In this document: positions 7,498 to 14,950 of the stretch, piece by piece | Layout of the letters: each line of letters begins with the position of its first letter | Position numbering within the stretch: position 1 is the stretch's first letter | Assembly (NCBI GenBank): GCA_905215015.1 | Contig: CAJMOS010000067.1 | Coordinates: forward strand, 1 to 16,361 | Origin: an uncultured bacterium | GTDB lineage: Bacteria > Spirochaetota > Spirochaetia > Sphaerochaetales > Sphaerochaetaceae | Length of the DNA: 16,361 nucleotides | Direction of reading: 5' to 3' | The notes under the pieces: generated by a model | Database searches by the model: none | The model's input: the letters and a program-made list of their open reading frames with translations, nothing else | Told to the model about the DNA's origin: nothing | Made by a program: the position numbers and the translations under genes

Positions 7498-8374
7498 GGC
7501 CACGCGCAAGGCTGCCGGCAACCTGCTGGCGGCCTTTACCTGCCTGGTCTGGGGAGTCACCTTTGTCTCAAGCAAAAGGTTGCTGGCAATCATGACTCCC
7601 CTCCAACTGCTTTTCTGCCGGTTCCTGCTGGGCTACCTGCTGCTTTGGGCCATCCATCCCCATCGTCTGCATTTGCGGTCAAGACGGGATATCCTGGACT
7701 TTGCGGGTGCGGGTTTCTTTGGTGTCTTCCTGTATTATTTTCTGGAAAACTGCTCGTTGACCTATACCTATGCCAGCAATACCAGCGTCATCGTCAGTAC
7801 CGCCCCGATGTTCACCATCCTGATCTGCTCGGCTGTCTTCCATACTCCCTTGAAGCTGAAGTACCTTGCCGGTTTCCTGATTTCCATCTGCGGTATCGTC
7901 TTGATTTCCTTCAACGGAAGCCATGTGCTGCACCTGAACCCGAAGGGGGATGTGATGGCGCTTGGCGCGGCAGTCATGTGGGGCTTCTATTCGCTCTTCA
8001 CCACCAGGGTGACGCGCAAGGGCTACGACATGCTCCCTGCGACGAGGGTGATGTTCCTGATCGCGTTGCTTGGAATTCTGGTAGTCAACCTGTTCGAGCC
8101 GGCTCCATGGAGGTTTGAAGAGCTTGTACGATGGCCTTTCATCGGTCATCTGCTCTTTCTGGGCTGTCTGGCGAGCGGCATCTGTTTTGTCACCTGGAAC
8201 CTTGCCATGAAGTATGCCGGGGTGGTGAACGCCTCGTTCTACATTTACGCTTCTCCGGTCGTGACCCTGATTGCCGGCAGCATCTTCCTGCAGGAACGGC
8301 TGACGCCTCTTTCGTTGTTCGGCGCGGCCCTTGCCATCGGCGGCATGGTGGTCAGCGGGTGGAAAGAGCGGTAG
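7490..8374 (+). CDS. EamA/DMT-family permease
   Basis: This 294-residue polytopic membrane protein has two EamA repeats (about residues 9-140 and 150-290) and about ten predicted membrane segments. The N-terminal stretch AAFTCLVWGVTFVSSKRLL is typical of the family, as are the second-repeat GAAVMWGFYSLFTT and the C-terminal FLQERLTPLSLFGAALAIGG. DMT transporters of this kind export or exchange amino acids, nucleotides or other metabolites. Its ATG lies inside the 3' end of the aminotransferase gene (8-bp overlap), so it probably relies on translational coupling. That context suggests transport of the substrate or product of the aminotransferase, but this is inference. The gene ends 38 bp before the DUF763 gene. 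Confidence 0.9.
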   Translation: MTEATRKAAGNLLAAFTCLVWGVTFVSSKRLLAIMTPLQLLFCRFLLGYLLLWAIHPHRLHLRSRRDILDFAGAGFFGVFLYYFLENCSLTYTYASNTSVIVSTAPMFTILICSAVFHTPLKLKYLAGFLISICGIVLISFNGSHVLHLNPKGDVMALGAAVMWGFYSLFTTRVTRKGYDMLPATRVMFLIALLGILVVNLFEPAPWRFEELVRWPFIGHLLFLGCLASGICFVTWNLAMKYAGVVNASFYIYASPVVTLIAGSIFLQERLTPLSLFGAALAIGGMVVSGWKER

Positions 8375-8377
8375 GTG

Positions 8378-8406
8378 TTGTCCATTCTCGCCAACAGGTG
8401 TAAAGT
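8378..8406 (+). promoter_or_regulatory. Candidate promoter of the DUF763 gene, possibly leaderless
   Basis: TTGTCC (8378-8383) and TAAAGT (8401-8406) are 17 bp apart, each with 4 of 6 consensus bases. The -10 box ends only 6 bp before the ATG at 8413, so transcription would begin at or next to the start codon. No good Shine-Dalgarno sequence is present, which is consistent with a leaderless mRNA. Confidence 0.45.
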
Positions 8407-8412
8407 ACTTGC

Positions 8413-9681
8413 ATGATCAAGCGGACGGGATATGCGGATTTGCCGCTGCATACCGGTACGGTGCCGCGCTGGCTTGCCGACCGGATGATGCTGCTGGGGA
8501 CCGAGATTGTCAGGGCCTTGCTGATGGAGTATGGCAAGAGGGAGGTACTGGTGCGGCTTTCCGACCCGCTCTGGTTCCAGAGCTTTGGAGCGGTGCTTGG
8601 CATGGACTGGCATTCCAGCGGAATCACCACCAGCGTCATGTATGCCCTCAAGCGCGGCATCAATGCCCACAGCCGCGAGTTCGGCCTGTATGTGGCCGGT
8701 GGCAGAGGCTCGTATTCCCGCCAGACCCCGCAGGAACTTCTTTCCTATGGCGAGGCGACCGGTTTGGACGGCCTGGCCCTTGCCCGTGACAGCCGGCTGT
8801 GCGCCAAGGTGGACAGCGCCGCGGTGCAGGATGGCTTCCAGCTGTACCAGCACAACTTCATCATCACCGACGAGGGAGACTGGGCTGTGGTCCAGCAAGG
8901 CATGAATACCCGTACCAAGACTGCCAGGCGGTACCACTGGTGCTCTGCCTCGTTGCGTTCGTTTGTCGATGAGCCCCACACGGCGGTGACAGGGGAAAAC
9001 AGGGGAAAGATCCTCAACCTTACCGACAAGGCCGCCACGCAGACCAGATCCTCGATTCTGGCGCTTTCCACCGGAGAGAGTCCCGACCGCACGATGAAGG
9101 AAATCTGCGCTGTGGCCCGAAGCGTATCCGCGCCTGGGGGCCAGCTGGAGCTGTTTCCGGAAACCTCTCCCTCCGCCCAGGCCATCATCGAGACCGGCCG
9201 TGACCTGGTCATGCCCCGACGCCACCAGGTCGAGGCGGATGACGTGGACCTGAGGCGTCTTGGCGGAGTGCTGGCGACCGCGTATGAAAGCCAGCCGAAG
9301 GATTTCGAAAGCCTTCTGCTTACCCCGGGGCTTGGTCCCCGGACCCTGCAGTCACTGACGTTGGTCAGCGAGGTGATCTACGGAACCCCGAGCCGCTTTT
9401 GCGACCCGGCCCGTTTCTCCTTTGCCCATGGGGGCAAGGATGGCCATCCGTTCCCAGTTCCGACCAAGGTCTATGACGAGTCGATCCGTGTTCTCGGCGA
9501 CGCCATAGAGAGTTCACGGTTGGGGTGGAAGGAGAAGAGCGAGTGTATCAGGCGTCTCAGCCAGACGGCTCTTGCCATCGAGAGGAACTGTGATCCGAAG
9601 GCGGACTTCGGGGCGACGATGCAGCGGGAGCGGTCCCAGAGCCGCCAGTGGGGCGGGCGCACCTGCCGGGGATTCGTCTGA
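8413..9681 (+). CDS. DUF763 family protein with a C-terminal helix-hairpin-helix-like motif
   Basis: This 422-residue protein matches the DUF763 family (PF05559) that I know mainly from archaea and some bacteria. It opens with GYADLPLHTGTVPRWL, then SDPLWFQSFGAVLGMDWHSSG (key residues D65, W66, H67 and S68), then LYVAGGRGSYSRQTP. A helix-hairpin-helix-like segment TPGLGPRTLQSL (about 304-315) is typical of non-specific DNA-backbone contacts and suggests a nucleic-acid-binding role. To my knowledge the biochemical function is not established, so I give none. There is no signal peptide or membrane segment. It stands between an EamA permease and an MFS transporter without an obvious functional link, and the C-terminus is rich in Arg, Ser and Gln. 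Confidence 0.85.
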   Translation: MIKRTGYADLPLHTGTVPRWLADRMMLLGTEIVRALLMEYGKREVLVRLSDPLWFQSFGAVLGMDWHSSGITTSVMYALKRGINAHSREFGLYVAGGRGSYSRQTPQELLSYGEATGLDGLALARDSRLCAKVDSAAVQDGFQLYQHNFIITDEGDWAVVQQGMNTRTKTARRYHWCSASLRSFVDEPHTAVTGENRGKILNLTDKAATQTRSSILALSTGESPDRTMKEICAVARSVSAPGGQLELFPETSPSAQAIIETGRDLVMPRRHQVEADDVDLRRLGGVLATAYESQPKDFESLLLTPGLGPRTLQSLTLVSEVIYGTPSRFCDPARFSFAHGGKDGHPFPVPTKVYDESIRVLGDAIESSRLGWKEKSECIRRLSQTALAIERNCDPKADFGATMQRERSQSRQWGGRTCRGFV

Positions 9682-9687
9682 GACGAG

Positions 9688-9716
9688 TGGCTATTTCCCG
9701 GGCTGAAGCGTATACT
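9688..9716 (+). promoter_or_regulatory. Candidate promoter of the MFS gene, possibly leaderless
   Basis: TATACT (9711-9716) matches 5 of 6 bases of the -10 box, but the -35 position 17 bp upstream (TGGCTA) matches only 3 of 6. The -10 box ends 7 bp before the ATG at 9724, and no Shine-Dalgarno sequence is seen, so the message would begin at the start codon. Confidence 0.35.
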
Positions 9717-9723
9717 GGCCATT

Positions 9724-10866
9724 ATGGTTACGGCTTCGGCTATTTTCTTCTTCTCCCAGGCCTGTTTCGTGGTGGTCAGCCTCTACATGCAGGTGATGCT
9801 GAAGAATCTGCGATATTCCTATTTCCTTATCGGCCTAGGCATGGCATTGATGGAGTTGCTGGGCATGGTCGGTCCGGTGCTTGTCGGCGCCTTTGTCGAC
9901 CGGCATGGGCATATGCGCCAGGTGCTGGGTGGCTTGATGGTGGTCCTCGGTGTTGCCGTCTTGCTGATTGTCTTGCTGCCGCTGTATGCCGTCCCCCTGG
10001 TCGCCTGTGGCTTGGTGGGTTTCTGCAACAAGAGCCAGGTGTCGTTGCAGGATGCGCTTGGCATGGAGATCGCCCAGGGTGACGTCGACCGGTATTCGCG
10101 CATGCGGGCCATGGGTACGTTGGGTGCGACCTTCTTCAGCTTCCTGTACGGAGTGACCCGCCTGCCTGACGTTTCGGACAACCGCTCGATCCTCCGCCTC
10201 ATCCTGGTTTCCTCGATTCCCTATCTTGCGCTTTGCTTTTTCCCGCACCACAGCCGGGGTATGGCGCCGCCAGTGCGGCAGGTAGCGCGTGCAAAAGGGG
10301 AAAGGTGGTGCGACCGGTCCTTCGTCCTTTGCCTGGTGCTGGTTGCCATGGGCAGACTCGCCATGGCGGGTGTGCAGTACATGCCCCTGTACATGGTCGA
10401 CGTGCTCGGTGACGACCGGATCATGCTGATGTATGCCTGTGCGACGATGAGCGAGTTTGTCGCCATGTTGCTTGCCGGAAGGCTGATCAACCAGCACATC
10501 CTTTCCCCGCTCGCCTGCATGGTCATCTCCTCGCTCGCCGTGGCCCTGCGCATGCTGCTCTACGCCATGGTCCCCTCGGTGCTCGGAGTGGCGCTTGCCC
10601 AGTGCACCCATTCCTTTTGCTTCGGCTTCTTCCAGCCGGCAATCGTCCTGTTCGTGCGCCAGCTGGTCAGCCCGGCCGACCAGGCCAAGGGAATGGGCTT
10701 CATGCAGTCGATAGGTACTGGATTGATGACCATGGTGGGTAACCTTTCCTGTGGCTTTTTGGTTGACTTCTATGGATATCGTGCGATGTTCCTTTCCTGC
10801 GGTGCGGTCGCCTTGGCCAGCGCTTTGCTCTTCTGGGTTTTTCGGCGGCGTTTCTCTACCACATGA
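9724..10866 (+). CDS. MFS transporter
   Basis: This is a 380-residue major facilitator with about 11-12 membrane segments. The first membrane helix begins almost at the N-terminus (IFFFSQACFVVVSLYM). The second is followed by GAFVDRHGHMR, the loop 2-3 signature GxxxDRxGxR of the superfamily. The second half contains a matching repeat with AGRLINQHILSPLACM, and the C-terminus ends in a short Arg-rich tail. The length is slightly below the usual 400, but both halves are present, so I take the gene as complete from the ATG at 9724. The substrate is unknown; nothing in the neighbours points to one. It begins 42 bp after the DUF763 gene and may have its own promoter (TATACT at 9711). Confidence 0.85.
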   Translation: MVTASAIFFFSQACFVVVSLYMQVMLKNLRYSYFLIGLGMALMELLGMVGPVLVGAFVDRHGHMRQVLGGLMVVLGVAVLLIVLLPLYAVPLVACGLVGFCNKSQVSLQDALGMEIAQGDVDRYSRMRAMGTLGATFFSFLYGVTRLPDVSDNRSILRLILVSSIPYLALCFFPHHSRGMAPPVRQVARAKGERWCDRSFVLCLVLVAMGRLAMAGVQYMPLYMVDVLGDDRIMLMYACATMSEFVAMLLAGRLINQHILSPLACMVISSLAVALRMLLYAMVPSVLGVALAQCTHSFCFGFFQPAIVLFVRQLVSPADQAKGMGFMQSIGTGLMTMVGNLSCGFLVDFYGYRAMFLSCGAVALASALLFWVFRRRFSTT

Positions 10867-10886
10867 CTTGGCATTTCTGCTACGAT
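10858..10886 (+). promoter_or_regulatory. Candidate extended -10 promoter of the large acidic protein gene
   Basis: TGCTACGAT (10878-10886) is an extended -10 element (TGn plus TACGAT). The -35 position 17 bp upstream, ACCACA, is poor. The predicted start near 10893 leaves a short leader holding AGAGGGA (10894-10900), which lies 5 bp before the GTG at 10906 and supports that start. Confidence 0.35.
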
Positions 10887-10905
10887 ACCAGACAGAGGGA
10901 ATACG

Positions 10906-13900
10906 GTGAGAAACACGCAGAATTGGGATTTGAGTCGGGTTGGTGACATATCCGGAGACAAGCTTGAGCGCAACATGCGCGAGCAGATGGCCTTCATGGA
11001 CAGCGATGTCCGCCAGATGCGGGCGATCCTTAAGAAGTACGCCCCGCTGGAGATGATGAAACTGGCTTGCTGGGATCGTTGGCGCGTGACCAACGAGGGT
11101 GATACCCAGGCGGCCTGCACGGCAAGCGCCTTCGTCCGCTTCCTGCAGAATGCCTATGTGCTCCAGCAGACCTACGACACCGAGGCGATCCATTCCGAGC
11201 GCGACATCCATACCAAGGATTACAAGCGTCTTGTCCAGCTTTTCGATGATTTGGTCAAGCGTGCCCAGCGCTATGTGGACAACGCGGTACTGGCCGCCAA
11301 GGTCCACAGTGGCGTTCGGGAAAATGGGATTGTCGAGCAGATGCAGATATTTGCCAGCGACCGCTGCTTTCCACCCCCGCAGAACGAGCGTTCCATCCCA
11401 GACCGCGCCCGCCTGCTCCGCATGTCCTTGCTCCCGTTCCAAGGCGCGATTGACCAGGCTTTCCATGCCGGTCTTGATGGCATTGTCGAAGCCTTTGCCA
11501 CGCTGGAGGCCGATTGCATGCAGTCGTTGCGCGACTTGCGCAAGGATACCGATGACTACCAGCGTGACATGGCCGCCAAGGTCAAGGAATCGAAGGAGCT
11601 TGGGCAGGAGTTCTCCGATGACCAGGAGCGTGTCGACGCCATCGTCAACCGCGAGCACTGGCATGAGAGGATCGACTCGATGCTCTCCCGTCGTGACGGA
11701 TACGAGCTGTACGACGTCCAGAAGCTGACCAGACTGGACAACCACGACTGTGAGGCGCTTTCCCTTGACCTCGCTTCGGTAGAGGGGACTTTCAGCCAGT
11801 ATCCCTTCGAGACCCGTGCCACCGCGGATTATCCATTTGTCCACGGGGTGACCAGGTATTTCTGTTTTGATGCCGACCATTTGCTGGACGACGGCTACCA
11901 GATCGTCAAGGACCATATCCTCAACGAAGGCTTGCTTTCCAGCGAGGAATGGGAGGCGACCGAGAAGGAGAGCAGGCTCCTGCAACCGGTCACTATCGTC
12001 CATTCGCTTTTGGGCTCCATGAGCTTCGAGCTGCGCAAAGATGGCTATGATGCGATTTTTGATTTCCCGGAAAGACAAATCGGTCTTGTCGTGGTCAATC
12101 CGGTGGAGATCGACCCGTTTGAGGATGGCAGGGGTTGCATGCTGGAGATCGCCAATGGTCTGACCCGCATGGGTTGGGTCAGAAACCAGAGGCTCCGTGC
12201 CATTGTCGTAGACGGTACGCTGGTGGGCAACTATCCCCTGCAGCTGCAGGACGGGGTGCTCTACGTGACAGCCAGCCAGTTCCTGCGCATCACCCAGGAG
12301 CCCGAGACCGTCAAGCAGTGCAAGGCCTTGCTTGGCCTGGCTCCGGGTGCGGAACCTTGCGAGGAACTTTCCAAGAAGCAGGAAGAATCCCACGATGACG
12401 AGAGCGGGACGATCGGGGCCGAATCGCATACGGAACCTGATGTTGCCAAGGAGCCCGATGTGCCGGAGACGGAAGAGGATTCCGAAGATGACGATGTGGC
12501 CCAGTCGTTGGCCGAGGAGGACGATGGCGAGCCAGAGTCTGAGGCCGAGGAGCAGGGCGAAGAGGAAGAAGACGAGGACTTGAGCGAGGAGGCCGAAGAG
12601 GACGTTGCCGAGTCGATGATCCATGACTCGGAAACGAACGATGACGATTTGGCTGACGTGCCGACGGAGGAAACCGATTCCGCGGAGGAAGACGAGGAAC
12701 ATATCGCCCAGGCAATGGCAAAAGAAGTGCAAGAGGAGACGCCCAAGCCGCAGTTCTCGCTGTTCTCTCTCCTGAACGATATCTCCAAGGGAAACGACCA
12801 TCCAGCATATGCCCCGGTAAAGCAGGAAGCCACGCCACCGGAATCTTCCCAACAGATTCCTGACGCTGAACCGGTCCAGGCATCCGAGCCTGAGCAGGAA
12901 GAAAACCCTGTTCTGAGTCCGGTTCCCACCTCTTCAACTCCTTCTCCGGAGAAGCAAGAGGAGCTCCAGCCGGATGAGGGTGTCGGACCCGCTTCTGCCG
13001 AGGAGGCAGAGCCTGTGCAGGAAGAGAAGCCTGCTCAGCAGAGTCCGGTTTCCTTGGGCTCCCTGTTGCAAGGAATCGCTACCGGTCCTTCGGCTTCTTC
13101 TGAAGGACAAGAGGAGCTCCAGCCGGATGAGGGTGCCGGACCCGTTCCTGCCGAGGATACAGAGCCTGAGCAGGAAGCGAAGCCTGTTCCGGGTCCGGTT
13201 CCCACCTCTTCAACTCCTTCTCCGGAGAAACAAGAGGAACCTCAGCTGGAGGAGGATGATGGATCTGCTTCTGCCGAGGAACCGAAACCGGTGGCCGAGC
13301 AGGAAGCGAAGCCAGCGCCGACTCCATTCTCCTTGGGTTCCCTGTTGCAAGGAATCGCTACTGGTTCTTCGGTTCCTTCTGAAGAACGAGAGGAGCCCCA
13401 GCCAGAGGAGGGTGCCGGACCCGCCCCTGCCGAGGAGACAGAGCCTGAACAGGAAGCAAACCCTGCTCCGGGTCCGGTTTCCATGGGTTCCCTGTTGCAA
13501 GGAATCGCTACTGGTTCTTCGGTTCCTTCTGAAGAACGAGAGGAGCCTCAGCCAGAGGAGGGTATCAGCCCTGGTCCTGTCGAGAAGTCGGAACCGGAGG
13601 CCGGTACTGAGCAGGCAGCTCCTGTTGCCGCCGAGGCAGACGCCGAGGACGCGAGTATTGACGCGCCGCTGTTGGAGGATCTTGTGAGTGCATCGCCGAT
13701 TGATGTCGCTTTGGGTGGGAAACAGATTCCTGCCCGGTTGCGGGAAATCCTTGAAAAGCAAGGATTGACTGATGGTGCGTTCTTTACCCTGTGCAAAGAG
13801 GGGAGCGACAAGCTTCTGGATGCTTCCTGTGCCCTGATTGACAAGGCCCTGCTGGCCCAGTCTCAGGATGGAAAGGACAAGATGTTCACCATCAGCAAGT

Positions 13901-14160
13901 ACGCGCTGACTTTCGTGATTGCCAGCAGAAGCGATGACGAGCTGAGCAGATATGACCGCAAGGAAAACATCGGAGCGATGATGTATGTCGACGGCAAGGA
14001 TTCCTGGAACAGCATCACCCTCTTCTACGACAAGGAAGGGGAGCTGCGCGGTGTGGACACCCAGACAATCAAGCAGGCGGACTATTCCCAGCTTGAGTGG
14101 AAATACGCCACCAATATCGGCGAGCGCATCATTGCCCGAAGAAAACAGCAAAAGGGATGA
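10906..14160 (+). CDS. Large acidic protein of unknown function with repeated short motifs in a disordered linker
   Basis: I do not recognise this 1084-residue protein. It starts with GTG, supported by AGAGGGA 5 bp upstream. There is no signal peptide or membrane segment, so it is probably cytoplasmic. Residues 1 to about 480 look folded, largely helical with a coiled-coil-like stretch near 200-250 and a more beta-like part near 370-480. Residues about 490-930 are a highly acidic, then Pro/Glu/Ser-rich linker expected to be disordered. Within it the motif [DH]-[VI]-A-[QE]-[SA]-[LM] occurs at 530, 566 and 599. S-[LM]-x-SLLxxIxxG occurs at about 617, 715, 808 and 858. PVPTSSTPSPEKQEE occurs twice, near 673 and 765. 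Residues about 935-1084 form a separate C-terminal domain. No catalytic motif is seen. A scaffold or adaptor whose motifs dock partner proteins is my inference. The next gene starts 4 bp after it. Confidence 0.85.
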   Translation: MRNTQNWDLSRVGDISGDKLERNMREQMAFMDSDVRQMRAILKKYAPLEMMKLACWDRWRVTNEGDTQAACTASAFVRFLQNAYVLQQTYDTEAIHSERDIHTKDYKRLVQLFDDLVKRAQRYVDNAVLAAKVHSGVRENGIVEQMQIFASDRCFPPPQNERSIPDRARLLRMSLLPFQGAIDQAFHAGLDGIVEAFATLEADCMQSLRDLRKDTDDYQRDMAAKVKESKELGQEFSDDQERVDAIVNREHWHERIDSMLSRRDGYELYDVQKLTRLDNHDCEALSLDLASVEGTFSQYPFETRATADYPFVHGVTRYFCFDADHLLDDGYQIVKDHILNEGLLSSEEWEATEKESRLLQPVTIVHSLLGSMSFELRKDGYDAIFDFPERQIGLVVVNPVEIDPFEDGRGCMLEIANGLTRMGWVRNQRLRAIVVDGTLVGNYPLQLQDGVLYVTASQFLRITQEPETVKQCKALLGLAPGAEPCEELSKKQEESHDDESGTIGAESHTEPDVAKEPDVPETEEDSEDDDVAQSLAEEDDGEPESEAEEQGEEEEDEDLSEEAEEDVAESMIHDSETNDDDLADVPTEETDSAEEDEEHIAQAMAKEVQEETPKPQFSLFSLLNDISKGNDHPAYAPVKQEATPPESSQQIPDAEPVQASEPEQEENPVLSPVPTSSTPSPEKQEELQPDEGVGPASAEEAEPVQEEKPAQQSPVSLGSLLQGIATGPSASSEGQEELQPDEGAGPVPAEDTEPEQEAKPVPGPVPTSSTPSPEKQEEPQLEEDDGSASAEEPKPVAEQEAKPAPTPFSLGSLLQGIATGSSVPSEEREEPQPEEGAGPAPAEETEPEQEANPAPGPVSMGSLLQGIATGSSVPSEEREEPQPEEGISPGPVEKSEPEAGTEQAAPVAAEADAEDASIDAPLLEDLVSASPIDVALGGKQIPARLREILEKQGLTDGAFFTLCKEGSDKLLDASCALIDKALLAQSQDGKDKMFTISKYALTFVIASRSDDELSRYDRKENIGAMMYVDGKDSWNSITLFYDKEGELRGVDTQTIKQADYSQLEWKYATNIGERIIARRKQQKG
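12917..13563 (+). repeat. In-frame degenerate repeat array inside the large acidic protein gene
   Basis: About five modules of 42-51 codons alternate between two versions. One begins with PVPTSSTPSPEKQEE and the other with SLGSLLQGIATG. At the DNA level 13334-13397 and 13484-13547 are identical over 64 bp, and 13334-13413 matches 13484-13563 over 80 bp with one mismatch (offset 150 bp, 50 codons). 12917-12953 is identical to 13193-13229 (37 bp, offset 276 bp), and 12955-12982 is identical to 13108-13135 (offset 153 bp). All offsets are multiples of three, so copy-number changes keep the frame open. Confidence 0.9.
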
Positions 14161-14164
14161 GGAC

Positions 14165-14950
14165 ATGGACCAAGCAATTCTGAGACAACATCTGGATGTG
14201 GCGATTGCCGCCGCCCGCGCGGCAGGTTCCCAGGCAATCGCCGCTGAAATGAGCAAGCACTTCCACGTGACGACCAAGCACACCAACGACTTCGTCACGG
14301 ATGCCGACAAGGAAAACGAGAAGCTGATCATCGGCATGATCCGCAAGGAGTTCCCCGACGAGAGTTTCTTCGGGGAGGAAAGCGGGGAGGCCGATGCCTC
14401 AGGAACCGGACGCTGGGTCATCGACCCAATTGACGGCACGACCAACTTCTTCCGCGGTGTCCCTGATTTTGTCATCAGCATCGCTTGGGAAATCGAGAAG
14501 TACCATCCGCTTGTCGGTGTCGTCTACGTCCCAAGCCAGAAGGAGCTCTTCTATGCCGCAGAGGGCATGGGAGCGTTCTGCAACGGGGTGCCGATCCACG
14601 TCTCCAGGGTATCCGATCCGAAATTCGCCCTGATGGTATGCGTCCCGCCACACCGCCACCATGAATGCGCCGATGCCTATTTCGCTGCGGAACGACGCCT
14701 GTTCAACGGGTGTTCCGACATCCGCTCCTTCGGTTCCGCCGCCTTGGAGTGCGCCTATATCGCCGCAGGGCGCCTGGACGGCTACTACGAGCTGTTGCTT
14801 GGCTGGTACGATATCGCCGCCGGCGTTGCCATCCTCCGGGAGGCAGGTGGCAAAGCCGACTGTATCGGCGGCTTCTCTGATACTCGTTGCGACGTCGTCG
14901 CCAGCAACGGACTGATCCATGACTGGATCCACCAACAGGTCGATGGCTGA
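14165..14950 (+). CDS. Inositol-monophosphatase-family phosphatase
   Basis: This 261-residue enzyme belongs to the Li+-sensitive, Mg2+-dependent sugar phosphatase family (inositol monophosphatase/SuhB, CysQ and fructose-1,6-bisphosphatase relatives). DFVTDADKENE (42-52), GEESGE with E71/E72, and WVIDPIDGTTNF with D87 and D90 provide the metal site, while WYDIAAG with D216 is the usual second signature. It should hydrolyse a sugar or inositol phosphate in the cytoplasm. The true start is the ATG at 14165, 4 bp after the preceding gene, with AAAGGG (14151-14156) 8 bp upstream. The frame is also open further upstream, but that part overlaps the acidic protein gene and is not conserved in the family. 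It overlaps the HAD phosphatase by 8 bp. Myo-inositol 1-phosphate is the default substrate, but CysQ-like activity on PAP cannot be excluded. Confidence 0.9.
   Translation: MDQAILRQHLDVAIAAARAAGSQAIAAEMSKHFHVTTKHTNDFVTDADKENEKLIIGMIRKEFPDESFFGEESGEADASGTGRWVIDPIDGTTNFFRGVPDFVISIAWEIEKYHPLVGVVYVPSQKELFYAAEGMGAFCNGVPIHVSRVSDPKFALMVCVPPHRHHECADAYFAAERRLFNGCSDIRSFGSAALECAYIAAGRLDGYYELLLGWYDIAAGVAILREAGGKADCIGGFSDTRCDVVASNGLIHDWIHQQVDG

Noticed and set aside
9835..12852. A roughly 1000-codon open frame on the minus strand
   Set aside because: It lies opposite the MFS gene and the acidic protein gene, both of which have convincing coding content. Its translation has no recognisable motif and is rich in His, Leu, Gly and Arg, as expected from the complement of GC-rich genes.
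12917..13563. CRISPR-like array
   Set aside because: The repeats are irregular in spacing (150, 153 and 276 bp), in frame and part of a coding sequence, with no unique spacers of constant length and no cas genes.
12974..13687. Arg/Leu/Ser-rich open frame of 237 codons in another frame of the repeat region
   Set aside because: It is a frame-shifted reading of the repetitive Pro/Glu codons, which stays open because of the biased composition.
13985..14164. N-terminal extension of the inositol-monophosphatase-type gene
   Set aside because: The 60 codons lie inside the coding region of the acidic protein and do not resemble the family. The ATG at 14165 has a good AAAGGG upstream.
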